Source of the DNA: Solanum dulcamara
Taxonomy: Eukaryota > Streptophyta > Magnoliopsida > Solanales > Solanaceae
Length of the DNA stretch: 64,000 nucleotides
Assembly (NCBI RefSeq): GCF_947179165.1
Contig: NC_077245.1
Location: forward strand, 36,697,286 to 36,761,285
Direction: 5' to 3'
The notes beneath the pieces were generated by a model, which saw only the letters and a list, made by a program, of their open reading frames with translations, did not search any database and had not been told where the DNA came from. Positions 45,858 to 56,196 of this stretch are shown piece by piece; the stretch's first letter is position 1; every line of letters starts with the position of its first letter. The translations under genes and the position numbers were made by a program.

Positions 45858-46707
45858 CTGGAGGAAAAAAGTAAATGCAGTCCATGTAGGAAATATATAT
45901 TAAATGGAGTAAGATTCAAGCAAACTTTGAGAGTGCATAATATCCAAAATAAGCATGTCAAAGTCCTGAAATATCTAGTTAGAACGAATGTCCGTCTTAG
46001 TGACACAGTTCAGCGGTGGTTGAAGAGGCAAGAAGAACATAAGAGGTGAAAAACTTAAAGAAAATGAAAAACAATAAGGTTAAAAGAAACTAAAGAGTTA
46101 ATACGACCTTTTAATTCTAAGGCAAATATGTAACGAAAACCAACAACAGGCTATATGAAATGAAACACCAGGTTCATCTGTCATACATTTTGTATGCAGA
46201 ATAATAAGGCCATAATTCTGCCTACATTGCACTAGTCATTGGATAAATCGAAACCACTTAATAACAGTATCCTAGAATTTACTCAATATAGTTGTTCTGC
46301 GTCTGGCAGCAGGCATTGACAAGCAGTATCTGCAACATGGTTACATTTTCACTAATTAAAGTACAAACAGATACAGTCCCAGACACATTCTGACACACGA
46401 TGATATGGGGAAACGAAGTGCGAGAATAATCAGTAGATACACATGTGAGAAAATGAATTCTAGTAGTCTTTCATTCATTATAAACAAACAGAGAGCACCA
46501 AAAAATGATTAAATTCTACTAGTCTTTCATTATAAACAGAGACCTAAAGAATGACTAGATCTCACTATTAATTACAAAATTCTGTTGGACACCATCATAT
46601 ATCCGTCAAATATCTTAGAAATCCCAAATATGACTTAGCCTAATGAAAAAAAATCCTGGGATTTCAAAGAAATTTAATACTAATAAAAAATATCAAGTTT
46701 TGCATAA
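45858..46707. other. Spacer with local duplications
   Basis: No gene recognised. ATTCTACTAGTCTTTCATTA-type sequence occurs twice at 46456-46545. TGCAGTCCCAGACACATT near 45470 recurs as TACAGTCCCAGACACATT near 46372, with CATTTTCACTAATTAAA before both. GGGGAAAACCTGCTAG also occurs twice, at about 45500 and 45590. These point to several small duplications around the CPSF160 relic. Confidence 0.5.
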
Positions 46708-47406
46708 TTAGAAATTCAAGCAATTTTGCAGTAAAGCATGATCCCCAAAATCCAGTATAGAAAGCCAATCGGGTTCCTGATTTTCCATTCCAAAGATATC
46801 ATCAGTCTGATTTACAAGAAGCAACGTTTCATCCTTTGGTTCTTGTAACTCCAATTCAGTCTGTTGCAATACACGATCAATAAACCTCTTATACTCAAGA
46901 ACATTATCTGAAGCTTCAGAAGCAGTACCTTTGATTACTGATCTGGGGTTTCTCTTAATTGCACAGATAACAAAATCTTTAGTGTCGTTTGATTTCAATT
47001 GACGAAGAAGAAAGTCAGCAAGAACATACTCTTTCATCACCCACTGCCCATTTAAAGAGCGGTTTTTCTTATGCTTGAAATTGAGGCTTCTCTTGTACCC
47101 AATAACCAGCTTTTCATCTTCATCAAGAATGAATTTTCCTTTAGCTTGCTGGATCCAACTCCCGCCGCCCCTTGTAGTTCTATTGAATCTGGTATCACTT
47201 TTATTCTTCTTCTTCAATTGCGTGAATAAGTAGTGAGTTTTCTTGGAACTCTCTCCAATCAATTCCCATGGCTCTTTACTGTAAACATCTGTAAATCCAA
47301 TGAATCCTTCACATCGTTTTCCAGCCACAAATTTCAACAATTGCATTATCAATTCACAATCAGAAGGACAAGCATGAAATTCAACATTCTTCTTCCCCTT
47401 CTCCAT
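46708..47406 (-). CDS. NAC-domain transcription factor, divergent, single exon
   Basis: Predicted 232-residue DNA-binding regulator acting in the nucleus. The NAC subdomains can be followed in order: A (ACPSDCELIMQLLKFVAGKR), B (DVYSKEPWELIGE), C (HYLFTQLKKKNKSDTRFNRT then GGGSWIQQAKGKF), D (IGYKRSLNFKHKK, NGQWVMKEYVLADFL) and E (DFVICAIKRNP). The usual LPPGFRFHPTDEEL start is reduced to a VEFHACPSDCEL form. The acidic C-terminus with PDWLSILDFGDHALLQN may be an activation region (inference). The start at 47406 is chosen because the only upstream in-frame ATG (47505) lies beyond the TATA box at 47489-47496. No intron is seen, unlike most NAC genes. Function unknown. Confidence 0.82.
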   Translation of the reverse strand: MEKGKKNVEFHACPSDCELIMQLLKFVAGKRCEGFIGFTDVYSKEPWELIGESSKKTHYLFTQLKKKNKSDTRFNRTTRGGGSWIQQAKGKFILDEDEKLVIGYKRSLNFKHKKNRSLNGQWVMKEYVLADFLLRQLKSNDTKDFVICAIKRNPRSVIKGTASEASDNVLEYKRFIDRVLQQTELELQEPKDETLLLVNQTDDIFGMENQEPDWLSILDFGDHALLQNCLNF

Positions 47407-47488
47407 GACTACGACGCCACAACAACAAGAACAAGAGAGTGTGTTTATTTTAGGAGCAGCAGTGACTCTTTTACTTTGAGAGCTTTCC

Positions 47489-47496
47489 CTTATATA
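47489..47496 (-). promoter_or_regulatory. TATA box of the NAC gene
   Basis: Minus strand reads CGTATATAAGGG; about 83 bp upstream of the chosen ATG, a normal distance for a plant TATA box plus short 5' UTR. Confidence 0.65.
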
Positions 47497-47506
47497 CGCG
47501 TGCAAC

Positions 47507-48010
47507 TTTTCTATACGTGTATCATATTTTATTTTTATTAAAAATTATAAAATAAAATAAAAATTGTATCTATAACTTAACTATTTAAATTTAATTTGTA
47601 ATAAGTGATAATTTAATAAGTGAACATTCTTCTTTTCCATGGCAGAGTAGCTCTATGTAATTTTTCAAACGCGTATTTATTATATAGTAATAAATTGTAT
47701 GGTGTAATTTATATATTTAAATTTAATTTGTAATAAGTCCTAATTTAATTTTTAAAAACCAAGAAAATATTTTTTTATCGAATTACTCTTATATGTTAAA
47801 TGATATGAACAAATTTTCATAAAACAAATTGGGATAAGGCACCAATACCATCTCGAGTTATATGTGAAATTTCAACAGTATACTCAAAATTAACTAGGAT
47901 TCTATTATCCTGAACTCATTTATATTGTATTTTTGTGCTCTTTTTATGTTGACGAGGAGCCAAGACCCAGTTCAATTAGTTGTGGTGATATACACATGTC
48001 GCCATGTGTG

Positions 48011-48046
<36 letters not shown>

Positions 48047-48454
48047 AAAAGTTCTTATTTTCTTTGTCTTGTATTTAAAATAAGTCCATACAAGTAATTT
48101 TTTTTATTTTTTTTGCCTTGTATTGAATATTTTCTCAAAAACGCATTGTATTTAAAATTTTCTCAAACACAACATAATTTTTATTTTTATCTTTTACCTT
48201 CATTCATTGTTTATTCTCTTATTTTTATTGATTTTATTTATTCTTTTTATTTTCTTTGACTTTCCTTTTGATTTGATATTAAATTTAATTTCAAATGTCT
48301 TATACTTAAAATAAGTTAATTTCGGACAATTATCAAAATAAATTAAGAAAATCAAATAAAACATAAAAAAATCAAAACGTTAAAATTAAAGAATTCTTTT
48401 TTTAAAAATACACGTAATATTTAAAACCCAATGAATTTTTCACTATTTGGTAAG
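47507..48454. other. AT-rich spacer
   Basis: No gene. A (AT)n tract lies at 48014-48043. Stretches at 47590-47820 (TTAATTTGTAATAAGTCCTA, TATGTTAAATGATATGAAC) recur at 48620-48720, part of the tandem duplication of the NAC upstream region. Confidence 0.6.
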
Positions 48455-48720
48455 CTTTTTCAAGCCACAAACTTCAATAACTGCATTATCAATTCAAAAT
48501 CAGAGAGATAAAATTAAACATTCTTCTTCTCCATTGCTTCATTCTTGGAAAGAAGCACAATAGAACTAGTGTGTTTACTTGTGAGGGTCTTTGTCTCTTT
48601 ATATAATTTTCTTCTTAATTGATTTGTAATAAGTCCTAATTTAATTTATAAAAGATCTATACAATGTTTTTTTTCTTTAAATGACCCTTATAGGTTAAAT
48701 GATATAAATAAATTTTCATT
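48455..48720 (-). pseudogene. Partial duplicate of the NAC promoter and N-terminus
   Basis: 48465-48530 matches 47325-47405, the first ~27 codons of the NAC gene (AGCCACAAACTTCAATAACT versus AGCCACAAATTTCAACAATT), with frameshifting gaps. The TATA-like TTTATATAA at 48598 and the upstream AATAAGTCCTAATTTAATTT are also duplicated. The rest of the gene is absent, so it cannot encode a NAC domain. Confidence 0.7.
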
Positions 48721-48916
48721 AAAAATATTCAATATTTCTTTACATTTTATATAAAAAATAAATATATAAAAGATAATTTAATCAAATAATTCTTTAACTA
48801 AATTGAACAGGGCTGGAAATAGGGGTGTGCAAGAACCAGTTTAACTGGTAAGTCAAGCAATTTTTTTAATTGATTTATCAGTATTGGATTAATAGCTATT
48901 AAATGTTTTTTACCTA
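48721..48916. other. Spacer with hAT-like MITE end
   Basis: GGGGTGTGCAAGAACCAGTT at 48823, then AACTGGTAA, resembles the start of a common AGGGGTGTGCAAA-type MITE, but no matching end was found. Confidence 0.3.
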
Positions 48917-49540
48917 TCATAGTCCGAAATTTCAGATCATAATGGCACCTACTAACATTCCACCAGTCGATAAGTCAAACTCATAGGCCAAAATCAGAAA
49001 TAACGAGCTATCATGCGAGGAGAAGAATACGAAAAGCAAAGGACAAATAACAAAATAAAAGAAAGAGAGAATCAAAATATACATAGAACACCCCCAAGAT
49101 CTAGTATCAGTCGATAGTCGAGCTACTAATCACAACAGGTGTACAAGGTAGTTACAAGTATACAAAATTATCTCCAAATACAAAATAAAGACTGATCCAA
49201 CCAAAAACATAAGGAGGAGAATAACTCTGAATGCTAGAAGCTTACCCAAGTCTTTGATCCACAGCTACTTCGCACGAGGTATGCGTCAACGGTGAGAACT
49301 CATACTATGATCTACATAGTGTACAAGTTTAGTATGAGTGCCAAACAAGTAGTACTCAGTAGGCATAGGCTAACTGAGCTCCAAAAATAAGGTAAGCATA
49401 AATAACAGGTAGAGAAGGAGTATATATTACAAGCAATTAAGAAGAGATAAACAACTGGTTATTGAGGCTTGTCTTGTGTAAATCTTGTACTATTCTAACT
49501 TAGATTAGTCTCGAGATCCCAGAGAAAAAACCAAAGTCCT
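48917..49540 (-). mobile_element. LTR fragment (minus strand), related to family C
   Basis: The reverse strand ends GATCTGAAATTTCGGACTAT, a worn form of the usual LTR terminus. 49240-49370 matches 28990-29120 of LTR family C in reverse orientation (the GAGTACTACTTGTTTGGCAC block and the CCTCGTGCGAAGTAGCT block). The 5' part is missing. Boundaries are approximate. Confidence 0.6.
49335..49358 (-). promoter_or_regulatory. GTAC inverted repeat (LTR fragment)
   Basis: TGAGTGC…GTACTCA with one mismatch, about 418 bp from the LTR 3' end. Member of the cross-family set; function unknown. Confidence 0.5.
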
Positions 49541-51390
49541 TTTTCAGATGAGTCCTATGGGTGCCATCTACGGACCGTAGAAGTTTCTACGATCGGTAGG
49601 AGGGGCTCGTAGGAACCCCCAATACTTAATGAACATTTGAGTTTCTAAGGTTCACTATACGAGTGGCTTATACGGTCCATAGAAGATTCTACGGACTGTA
49701 GGAAGGGTTCGTAGCAGGAGCCCTGAGCCAGCCTTCAGACCCAACTTCCACGCGATAGACCTACGACTTGTCATCTACTCTACGACCCGTAAGAGCATCT
49801 CGTGAACCTTAAGTCACATTATAGTAGCTACTAAAATGTGCACAAGTCTCTATGACTAGGGTCTACGACCCGTAATAATTTCTACGATCCGTAAAAGGGG
49901 TTCGTAGAACCTAAGTCCAAGTCTGTCACTTAATTTCCACGAGTGTCCATCTACGAGTCGTCAAAGGTCTACGGCCCATAGAAATAATCTGTAGACCCAA
50001 TGTGCCTAATTCCAGAATGTCCAATTTTCAGACCCTAGAACCTACGACCAGTCTTTTATGGTCCATAGGAAGTTCTACGATTTGTAGAATGACCTGTAGC
50101 GACTTAGAGTCAGTTTTAAGTAAGGTGTACAGTCGTCTCTTTCCATCTTTCCCAAACTAAAACCCTGACTTTTTGGGACTAAAATAATCCTCTTATTAGT
50201 ACCCAACATGTCTTTTCTCTTATTAACACTTAGAATATTTTGAGAGAAAGGATTGGAGACGAGAAAAGCTAGGGTTCAAGTGTTTCAACCAAGTTCTTCG
50301 AGTTTCGCTAGGAGAAAAATTAGGGTTCAAGTGTTTCAACCAAGTTCTTTGAGTTTCGCTTAGATCATTTATTTTTCAGGTATGTAAGGCTAATCACTAC
50401 GTTGTACTAAGTTCGTTCTCGTGCTCTACATCTTCGTTAAGTCTGTATGAGTTTGAGTTTGAGTTTCAATCCCGTTATATTGAATTTTTGAGTTAATTAT
50501 GTAATCTTTCTTTGAGTTTCTTATATATTTATTGATATTGAGATTATTCCTATAAGTTCAAGTTCTTAAAATATTGTTCATGTTTGCATTCACATGAACC
50601 TTAGCTGAGTATTTGTATTGTTTGTTCTATGCATTATTTTAAGAAAAAAAAGATATATTTCATGTCTTAAATTGAGTAAGGAAGTAAAGCATGAGTCGAG
50701 TTTCGAGAAGTTTTATATTCACTGATTTTGAGCATGATTTTTCTCAAGTCTGATGATTAGAGTTTACACATTTATTTTGAGACTGAGTTGAGTAACCAAA
50801 CCTATGTTTTAAATGCATTCATTGAGTTGAGATTATAACCATTTTAAAGAGAAGTTATGAGTTGAGAAGAGATGAGTTACATTAAGTAAAGTTCAATGAG
50901 ACTAATGAGATAATATTTGAGTACTTACACTCACTTGAGAATATGAGCAAAATAAATATATTTTTTGAGAGTAGTATTGAATACCAGTTTGAGTAAGAGT
51001 TTAGATAACTCAAACCTCATAAATTACGTAGCCAGCGTCGGATATGATCATACTGTTGGTTCAGGTGAATACTAACTTCAGTCCATGATACAAACTTTTA
51101 TTGGATCCATGATATGAGTTGCGTCCCTTATCCTGACAAGGTATTATAGGTTGGGGCAACGATAAAAATTTGTTGTATCATCACGATACTCATAGTGATG
51201 GTCGTCGGTTAGAGAAACTCTCCAACTAGTAGAATACTAATTTTATACTGAGTTGCATTTACTTATTGTATTTTGTTAATAATTGTCTTATTTGTATATT
51301 ACATGCTTTATTGAGTTGAGTATTTCAGCATTCATTGAGTTGAAGTATGTGAGTATTCTTCAAGTATGTTTACTTCCAGCCATATTAGCC
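49541..51390 (+). repeat. LTR of a gypsy element, upstream part
   Basis: First part of a 5' LTR whose end is at about 53061. Contains the CTACGGACCGTAG-type array, then a leader-like stretch with AGGGTTCAAGTGTTTCAACC duplicated in tandem (50270-50362), then TGAGTTTGAG-rich sequence. The exact start is not visible; the left neighbour may have truncated it. It is interrupted at 51390/51391. Confidence 0.6.
49563..50110 (+). repeat. Array of CTACGGACCGTAG palindromes
   Basis: At least ten variants of CTACGRNYCGTAG (for example CTACGGACCGTAGAA near 49569 and CTACGACCCGTAA near 49871), often in pairs about 15 bp apart. Confidence 0.85.
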
Positions 51391-52189
51391 AACAAGCAAA
51401 ACGAGTTCTCATTCACGGATAACTAAGCTTTGACAAGGGAGAGGGGGACCCTTCTCATACCCGCCCTTACAGGAGCCTAACGGAGAAAAGTCTATGCCCA
51501 ATAGGGGAAGACTGCGGTAAAAGGATGTCCGTCTGTTGATGGCTAGCTCGTAGACGCAAATATTGGACCTAGGTTTGTTGATGGATCTGGTCTTGTCGAA
51601 CAGGTCCGGATTCGAGGTTCGAACACAAAAGCCCACTAGCCGAGCTGAACTGGTTAGTGATGGAAGCAATTCCCACGAACTGAGAACAAAAGGATGTACT
51701 TGACCCCTTCCCCAGCCATTACCGCTCATCCACCACTTTTTATGTTGAAATCCTGTCTTTGTCTTTCCAGGCTGTCTTTTGCGTGCTATTCCTTACGCCC
51801 TGAGAAAGAACCTCCACTTGGATTCATTTCAAGTCTCGAGTTCTTGTTTAGAATTCTCGTATATGAAGTTCGAACGAGAGCTTTGATGCAATTCAAATTG
51901 ACAAGCAGTAGTGACAGCATAATAAATATCCGGAGGACAGAACAAAATCTTGAATTCCCGGGTTTCCTTTGCCAATAGACCAATCAATGGTGCTCTATCG
52001 GAAACAAGATTCAGTCGCTACAAGCCCACGGCGGAGCACTCCTAAGGCTTGGTGAGCTAGGTTTAGTGACTGGGGCGGACTTCTATTCTATACCTGTCTC
52101 CTTCTGTTACTATTATATAACCTCCTCGAAGCAAGGAAGGGAAGGAGGAGGAGAAGCACAGATAATTAGGGAAGTGGAGTAATTGTGAA
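51391..52189. other. Probable mitochondrial-derived DNA (NUMT)
   Basis: Composition changes sharply: GC rises well above the AT-rich LTR on both sides, and the text (GGGGAAGACTGCGGTAAAAG, GAAGGGAAGGAGGAGGAGAA, TCCGGATTCGAGGTTCGAAC) has the character of plant mitochondrial intergenic DNA. No mitochondrial gene was recognised, so the origin is inference. It is inserted in an LTR and joined directly to a gag fragment on its right. Confidence 0.45.
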
Positions 52190-52557
52190 GACTAGCGTAG
52201 AAGTTACTAACTTTTTTTTATGGAAGCCGAGACCCCTCCGTGACGTGGTCTTAGACTGGTTAATCGCGATGGACCAGTATTTCGAACTAAAAGAGATTTC
52301 GGACCCGGAGCGGGTACGTTTCATTACCACGAAGTTGAAGAAAACAAAAAGGCAGGTTTATGGTGAGCACATGTACGACAGAAGAGGGAGCTGGAGGAGA
52401 AGCGCTACGAAGAACAAGAAGTTCTGAAGTTTAAGGAGAAATTTCTACCAGGTGATGTCGAAGCGGAATTCATAAATAAGTTTAAGAATCTGAAACAAGG
52501 TTTTTCCTAAATTTCTATGAGAAAGTACATGAAGGAGTTTAACCTATTGTCTAATAA
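52190..52557 (+). pseudogene. Gypsy gag fragment within the insertion
   Basis: 52228-52350 reads VLDWLIAMDQYFELKEISDP then ERVRFITTKLK, a retrotransposon gag block. After a frameshift the homology resumes with LKFKEKFLPGDVEAEF and FKNLKQGFS, ending MRKYMKEFNLLSNN. Different family from the neighbouring gag at 53274. Confidence 0.65.
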
Positions 52558-53061
52558 CATATTGTACATTTCATGTACTGATGCCATTCATTGCTGCATT
52601 AATTTATGATGCAGATTTAGGTGATACAAATCCTCAACAGATGCATCGTTGAAGATCATCTTCCACCCAATTTTTGGTGATAACTCTTTGCATTCCGAGG
52701 AGCTCTTAGTGATTTATGTCAGTCTTTATTTCATTAGTCTTTTGAGGTAGCCGTGGGCCTATCCATGTACCTATTCAGATTTAGTTTAGAGGCTTCATAG
52801 ACTAGACACAAACAGCGTAGAGTTATTCAGTTTTAGTTTCAGAGTTCATGTTTTTCAAATATTGATTTATATTATATTCAGAGTATTTTTGAGACTAAAT
52901 TATAAAAAGTTGCATTTTTATAAATTTGCTTGCCCATTTGAGTTACTTTTCTATGAGATAAATTTTTCGCTTAGTAGTTAGCCAGGCCAAGGATTCACTT
53001 AGGAACCAATAATGGTTTTTGAGTGCCGGCCGCTCCTAGGGTGTAGACTTGGTGCATGAAA
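52558..53061 (+). repeat. LTR of a gypsy element, downstream part
   Basis: Continues the LTR broken at 51390 and ends with GAGTGCCGGCCGC…GGTGCATGAA, a worn terminus. It is followed by a decayed primer-binding site at about 53065-53077. Confidence 0.65.
52564..52577 (+). promoter_or_regulatory. GTAC inverted repeat (gypsy LTR)
   Basis: GTAC, 6-nt loop, GTAC, followed by TGATG and, about 40 nt on, GCAGATTTAGGTGAT. About 484 bp before the LTR 3' end. The NUMT-like insertion ends immediately upstream. Confidence 0.5.
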
Positions 53062-53702
53062 AACTCAATATCATAGCATAGAGTTCAAGAGTCTTAGGAT
53101 GTCTATGAAACAGAGTCTAGTAGAGTCCTTATCAGTGTGAAGCGTGCCACATCTATAATAGGGAGGCTACAAAACTTTAGAAATTGTTTTACTTCTTTCA
53201 TACTCTAGTTTGTGTGATAGAGTTTAACTCTATGAAATCTCCTTCTAATTTGTGCATTTCACATTTTTAGATCATGCCTTCAAAATGCACTCTAAATCAG
53301 AGGAACGTCACTAACAATGATATTCCACCATCGTATGGAATGCATACCCAAAACCGACCCCTAGCAACTGAGCCTAACACTGAGAATTAAATTCAAGAGT
53401 TTCCATAGACTGCTCAGCCTACCATGACTTCTGAGGCCGAGTTTAGAGGAGCAATTTCTATCCTCACCCAGGTGATGGATGCCCAGTCAGGCCGTTAGAG
53501 TACTTCGGTCCCTAGCTCTAGTTCTCAAGAGCGATTTGCTACTATGAGGCTTAGAGTCATTCTGAGGATGAACCCACCAATCTTCACTGAATCCAGAGTT
53601 GAGAAGGATCCACAGAACTTCATTGATGAGATGTGGAAAATCCTCAAAGTTATGCTTGCAATAGAGGTTGAGGGAGTTGAGCTTGTTTCCTATCATCTCA
53701 AG
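53062..53702 (+). pseudogene. Leader and gag N-terminus of a gypsy element, truncated
   Basis: The leader at 53091-53240 is followed by an ATG at 53274. The gag N-terminus is broken by stops (for example after TEPNTEN and DAQSGR), then MNPPIFTESRVEKDPQNFID, a conserved gag block, runs to VELVSYHLK at 53702. There it is cut by the minus-strand element that starts at 53703. Confidence 0.75.
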
Positions 53703-54115
53703 TATCACGACCCGACCTAGGGCCTAGTCGTAACACATCGATCGAAACCCTGAAAGGCTCCAACCAAGCTTCATAAGATATCATAAAGCATGCATAAGGT
53801 AAAGTAAAGAGGAACATAACATAAGAAAGAGTCTAATATAAAGCATAAAAGAGATATAATCCTACTACATAGACTCTACATAATTTGTCCAACAAATTCT
53901 CTACTAATAAAAATGGGCGGGGCTAAGATATGTCCCTAGCTCATCCACAAATCAGAACATAACAACGTCTTTTGAAGTAAGAAGCAATAACTCATAATTA
54001 GTCCTCGATAGATGAGGACTCACCACAACTCCTCGACGAGAAAGCTCACTAGCCACGTATGGAAATATGATCCTCAACCCCTATATTATGAGACAATGTA
54101 TGCAAAAAATATGCG

Positions 54116-54137
54116 TTAGTATGTTTGAATATACTAA
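54116..54137 (-). promoter_or_regulatory. GTAC-type inverted repeat, decayed (gypsy LTR)
   Basis: TTAGTAT, 8-nt loop, ATACTAA: a perfect 7-bp inverted repeat, explained as CAGTAC/GTACTG after C-to-T and G-to-A changes on both arms. About 413 bp before the LTR 3' end. Confidence 0.5.
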
Positions 54138-55373
54138 GTATGTGTGAATGACATGCAATGTACATCATAACATTCAATGATAAAAAAATATTCATAAATT
54201 AAAGGATAAGTAAAGTCATGAGAAAACCACAGTAATCAAGCCTTTAAGGGACATAGTTGAGAATCAAAAAATAACATAATGACCATATATATATGTGGGA
54301 GATAATTGTAATCGATATTAAGACCAATGGAGCTATAACATGGAATCCAGTGATCCCCACATCGACAAATGGGGAGGCTACTTGCGAAGGTAGGCTCCGT
54401 CCAAATCATTTTCATCATTAAGAGCTATATGCGGATCCACTAGATACGCCATGAAGGCAACCTATGGTGACAACTTACTAGAGCTTAGGTCGAGCCCCCA
54501 CTTTAAGTTCTCTTGGTGCTAAGTATATCAACCCACAGAATACATATCATAATCATCATCATAGTAAATAATGTTACTTGCATAAGTCATAACTTCTTAT
54601 AGTCGTACTTCATAACATGTTCATAGGAATAGCTCATTAAGGATCTCAAGTTGTCCATAAAGGATGTTGAATCACCTTTTCCAGTAGAATCTTGAGTCAC
54701 CTTCTAGGATCTCAAGTCACTCTTTAACATAACTTGCATGAATATCATAATTTGATCATAATTGAAATCCATAATAATAGAACATACTTGAATTTAGAGT
54801 AAAGCTCATATACATAATCAATTTGATTGAAAACCATAGAAAACTTTGAAATCATTGAATTTCATAATCATACTACATGTAATTCCTCATAGAAAATAGC
54901 TTCATGCATGGACATTCATAATTCAACTTGAAATCATGCTATTAATATAAAAACATACTTATAATGATAATTAGTAGTGATTAAAAACGTAATTGAAATA
55001 ATTCAACACAATTAATCAAAATTAGAGTTTAGAGATAAGGAAACTTTATGAGATTTTTGAGGAAACCTTGGGACTCCATGGGTGAAAGGAACCCATGGAT
55101 CAATCCCCACATATCTTGATTGAAATCAACTCGAAATTGAAGAAGACCCTTGAAGAATTTGAAAACCCTAGCTTGAATTTAAAGAAGGAGCTTGAGAGAG
55201 TTTCTTAGTGTTTCCTTAGGGAAATTTTAAAGAATGTATAGAAAGTGAGGGAAATTAGAAGAATTAGGTATATATAAACTTTGAATTTGGCCATAAAAGT
55301 GTCTAGGTTCATTCAACCGAACTTGAGAAAAGACATAGTTACCCTTCATTAAAAACTCAGATTTAGGCCTCTA

Positions 55374-55830
55374 GTCGACTTCTACGAGTCGTTCTCAAGT
55401 CTACGACCTGTAGAGTTGAGTCGTTGTGCAGGCCTCTGAGAAGACCCTGATTTTAAGGTCTTTGATTCTTCCCTACGAGTCGTGTCTATGACTCGTCAAC
55501 TGGATTACAAGTTGTAAACATGTCTCATACTATAGGGTATGAAAACCTACAAATTGCGGGCCTCTAAACTTTGGCTACGATTCATGGTTACCACTCGTAA
55601 TCTATACGAGTCGTAAAAACCACTTGTCTTGCAGGTCTGAAATATGAAAGTTTGATAGCCTCTGAAGTTTTGCGATGAGTCATCCTTATGAGTCTTCAAC
55701 AGGACAACGACTAGTCCTATTGAGTCGTAGGACTTGTCCTAAGGGCAGTCCTAAACAAGTGCAAATGCTCCCTCTATGACTTGCTTCTACGAGTCTTTGA
55801 ATCCTCTATGAGTCGTAATATTGAATTCAG
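55374..55830 (-). repeat. Array of ACGAGTCGT-type palindromes
   Basis: About ten variants such as CTACGAGTCGT near 55390, CTACGAGTCGTG near 55473 and TACGAGTCGTAA near 55606. It occupies the first ~500 bp of the LTR, the position of the related array at 49563. Confidence 0.8.
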
Positions 55831-55890
55831 TCAACATTTTGAGAAATTTCTCCTTGGTTCCATATTTTTGACTTTCGGGGTCTTACAACA

Positions 55891-55903
55891 TCTCCTCCTT
55901 TGG
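55891..55903 (-). other. Polypurine tract of the minus-strand gypsy element
   Basis: Sense CCAAAGGAGGAGA, directly before the 3' LTR. Confidence 0.7.
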
Positions 55904-56196
55904 TAACATTCGTCCTCGAATGAGATTAACTTATCATAGGAAAGACGCGAAAAGAGGACTAGAAACCTATCATGAATATAACAACTCCTCATAATGCATA
56001 GAACATGAAGATTTCAAACATAACATAAAACATGACTTAAAAAATAAATTTTCATGAACATGCATGCATATGAATGACATAGGAGGGAATGGATACGTAA
56101 GAGTTTAATTGACTTGAATAAGAATAACTTACTACATTAGGCTTGAGTAGAGGAAAAGAGATACGGATAAAGATTTATCATGTCCGCTTCCTCTTC

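Larger units (their letters stand above)
53703..55887 (-). repeat. 3' LTR of the minus-strand gypsy element
   Basis: In sense it starts TGTAAGACCCCGAAAGTC, right after the polypurine tract, and ends GGTCGTGATA (C-to-T worn GTGACA). It contains the ACGAGTCGT array near its start and the GTAC-type repeat (here TTAGTAT…ATACTAA) near its end. Confidence 0.8.

Noticed and set aside
45425..46006. 193-residue minus-strand frame taken as one protein
   Set aside because: It mixes one CPSF160-like exon (SASCSLALNN) with intron sequence and reads the neighbouring exon in the wrong frame; the exon interpretation is better.
47407..47505. Upstream start for the NAC protein (extra 33 residues)
   Set aside because: The upstream ATG lies beyond the TATA box and encodes a Ser/Cys-rich stretch unlike NAC N-termini.
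51600..51640. Possible tRNA gene (GAGGTTCGAAC T-arm-like text)
   Set aside because: No acceptor stem, D-arm or anticodon arm could be built around it.
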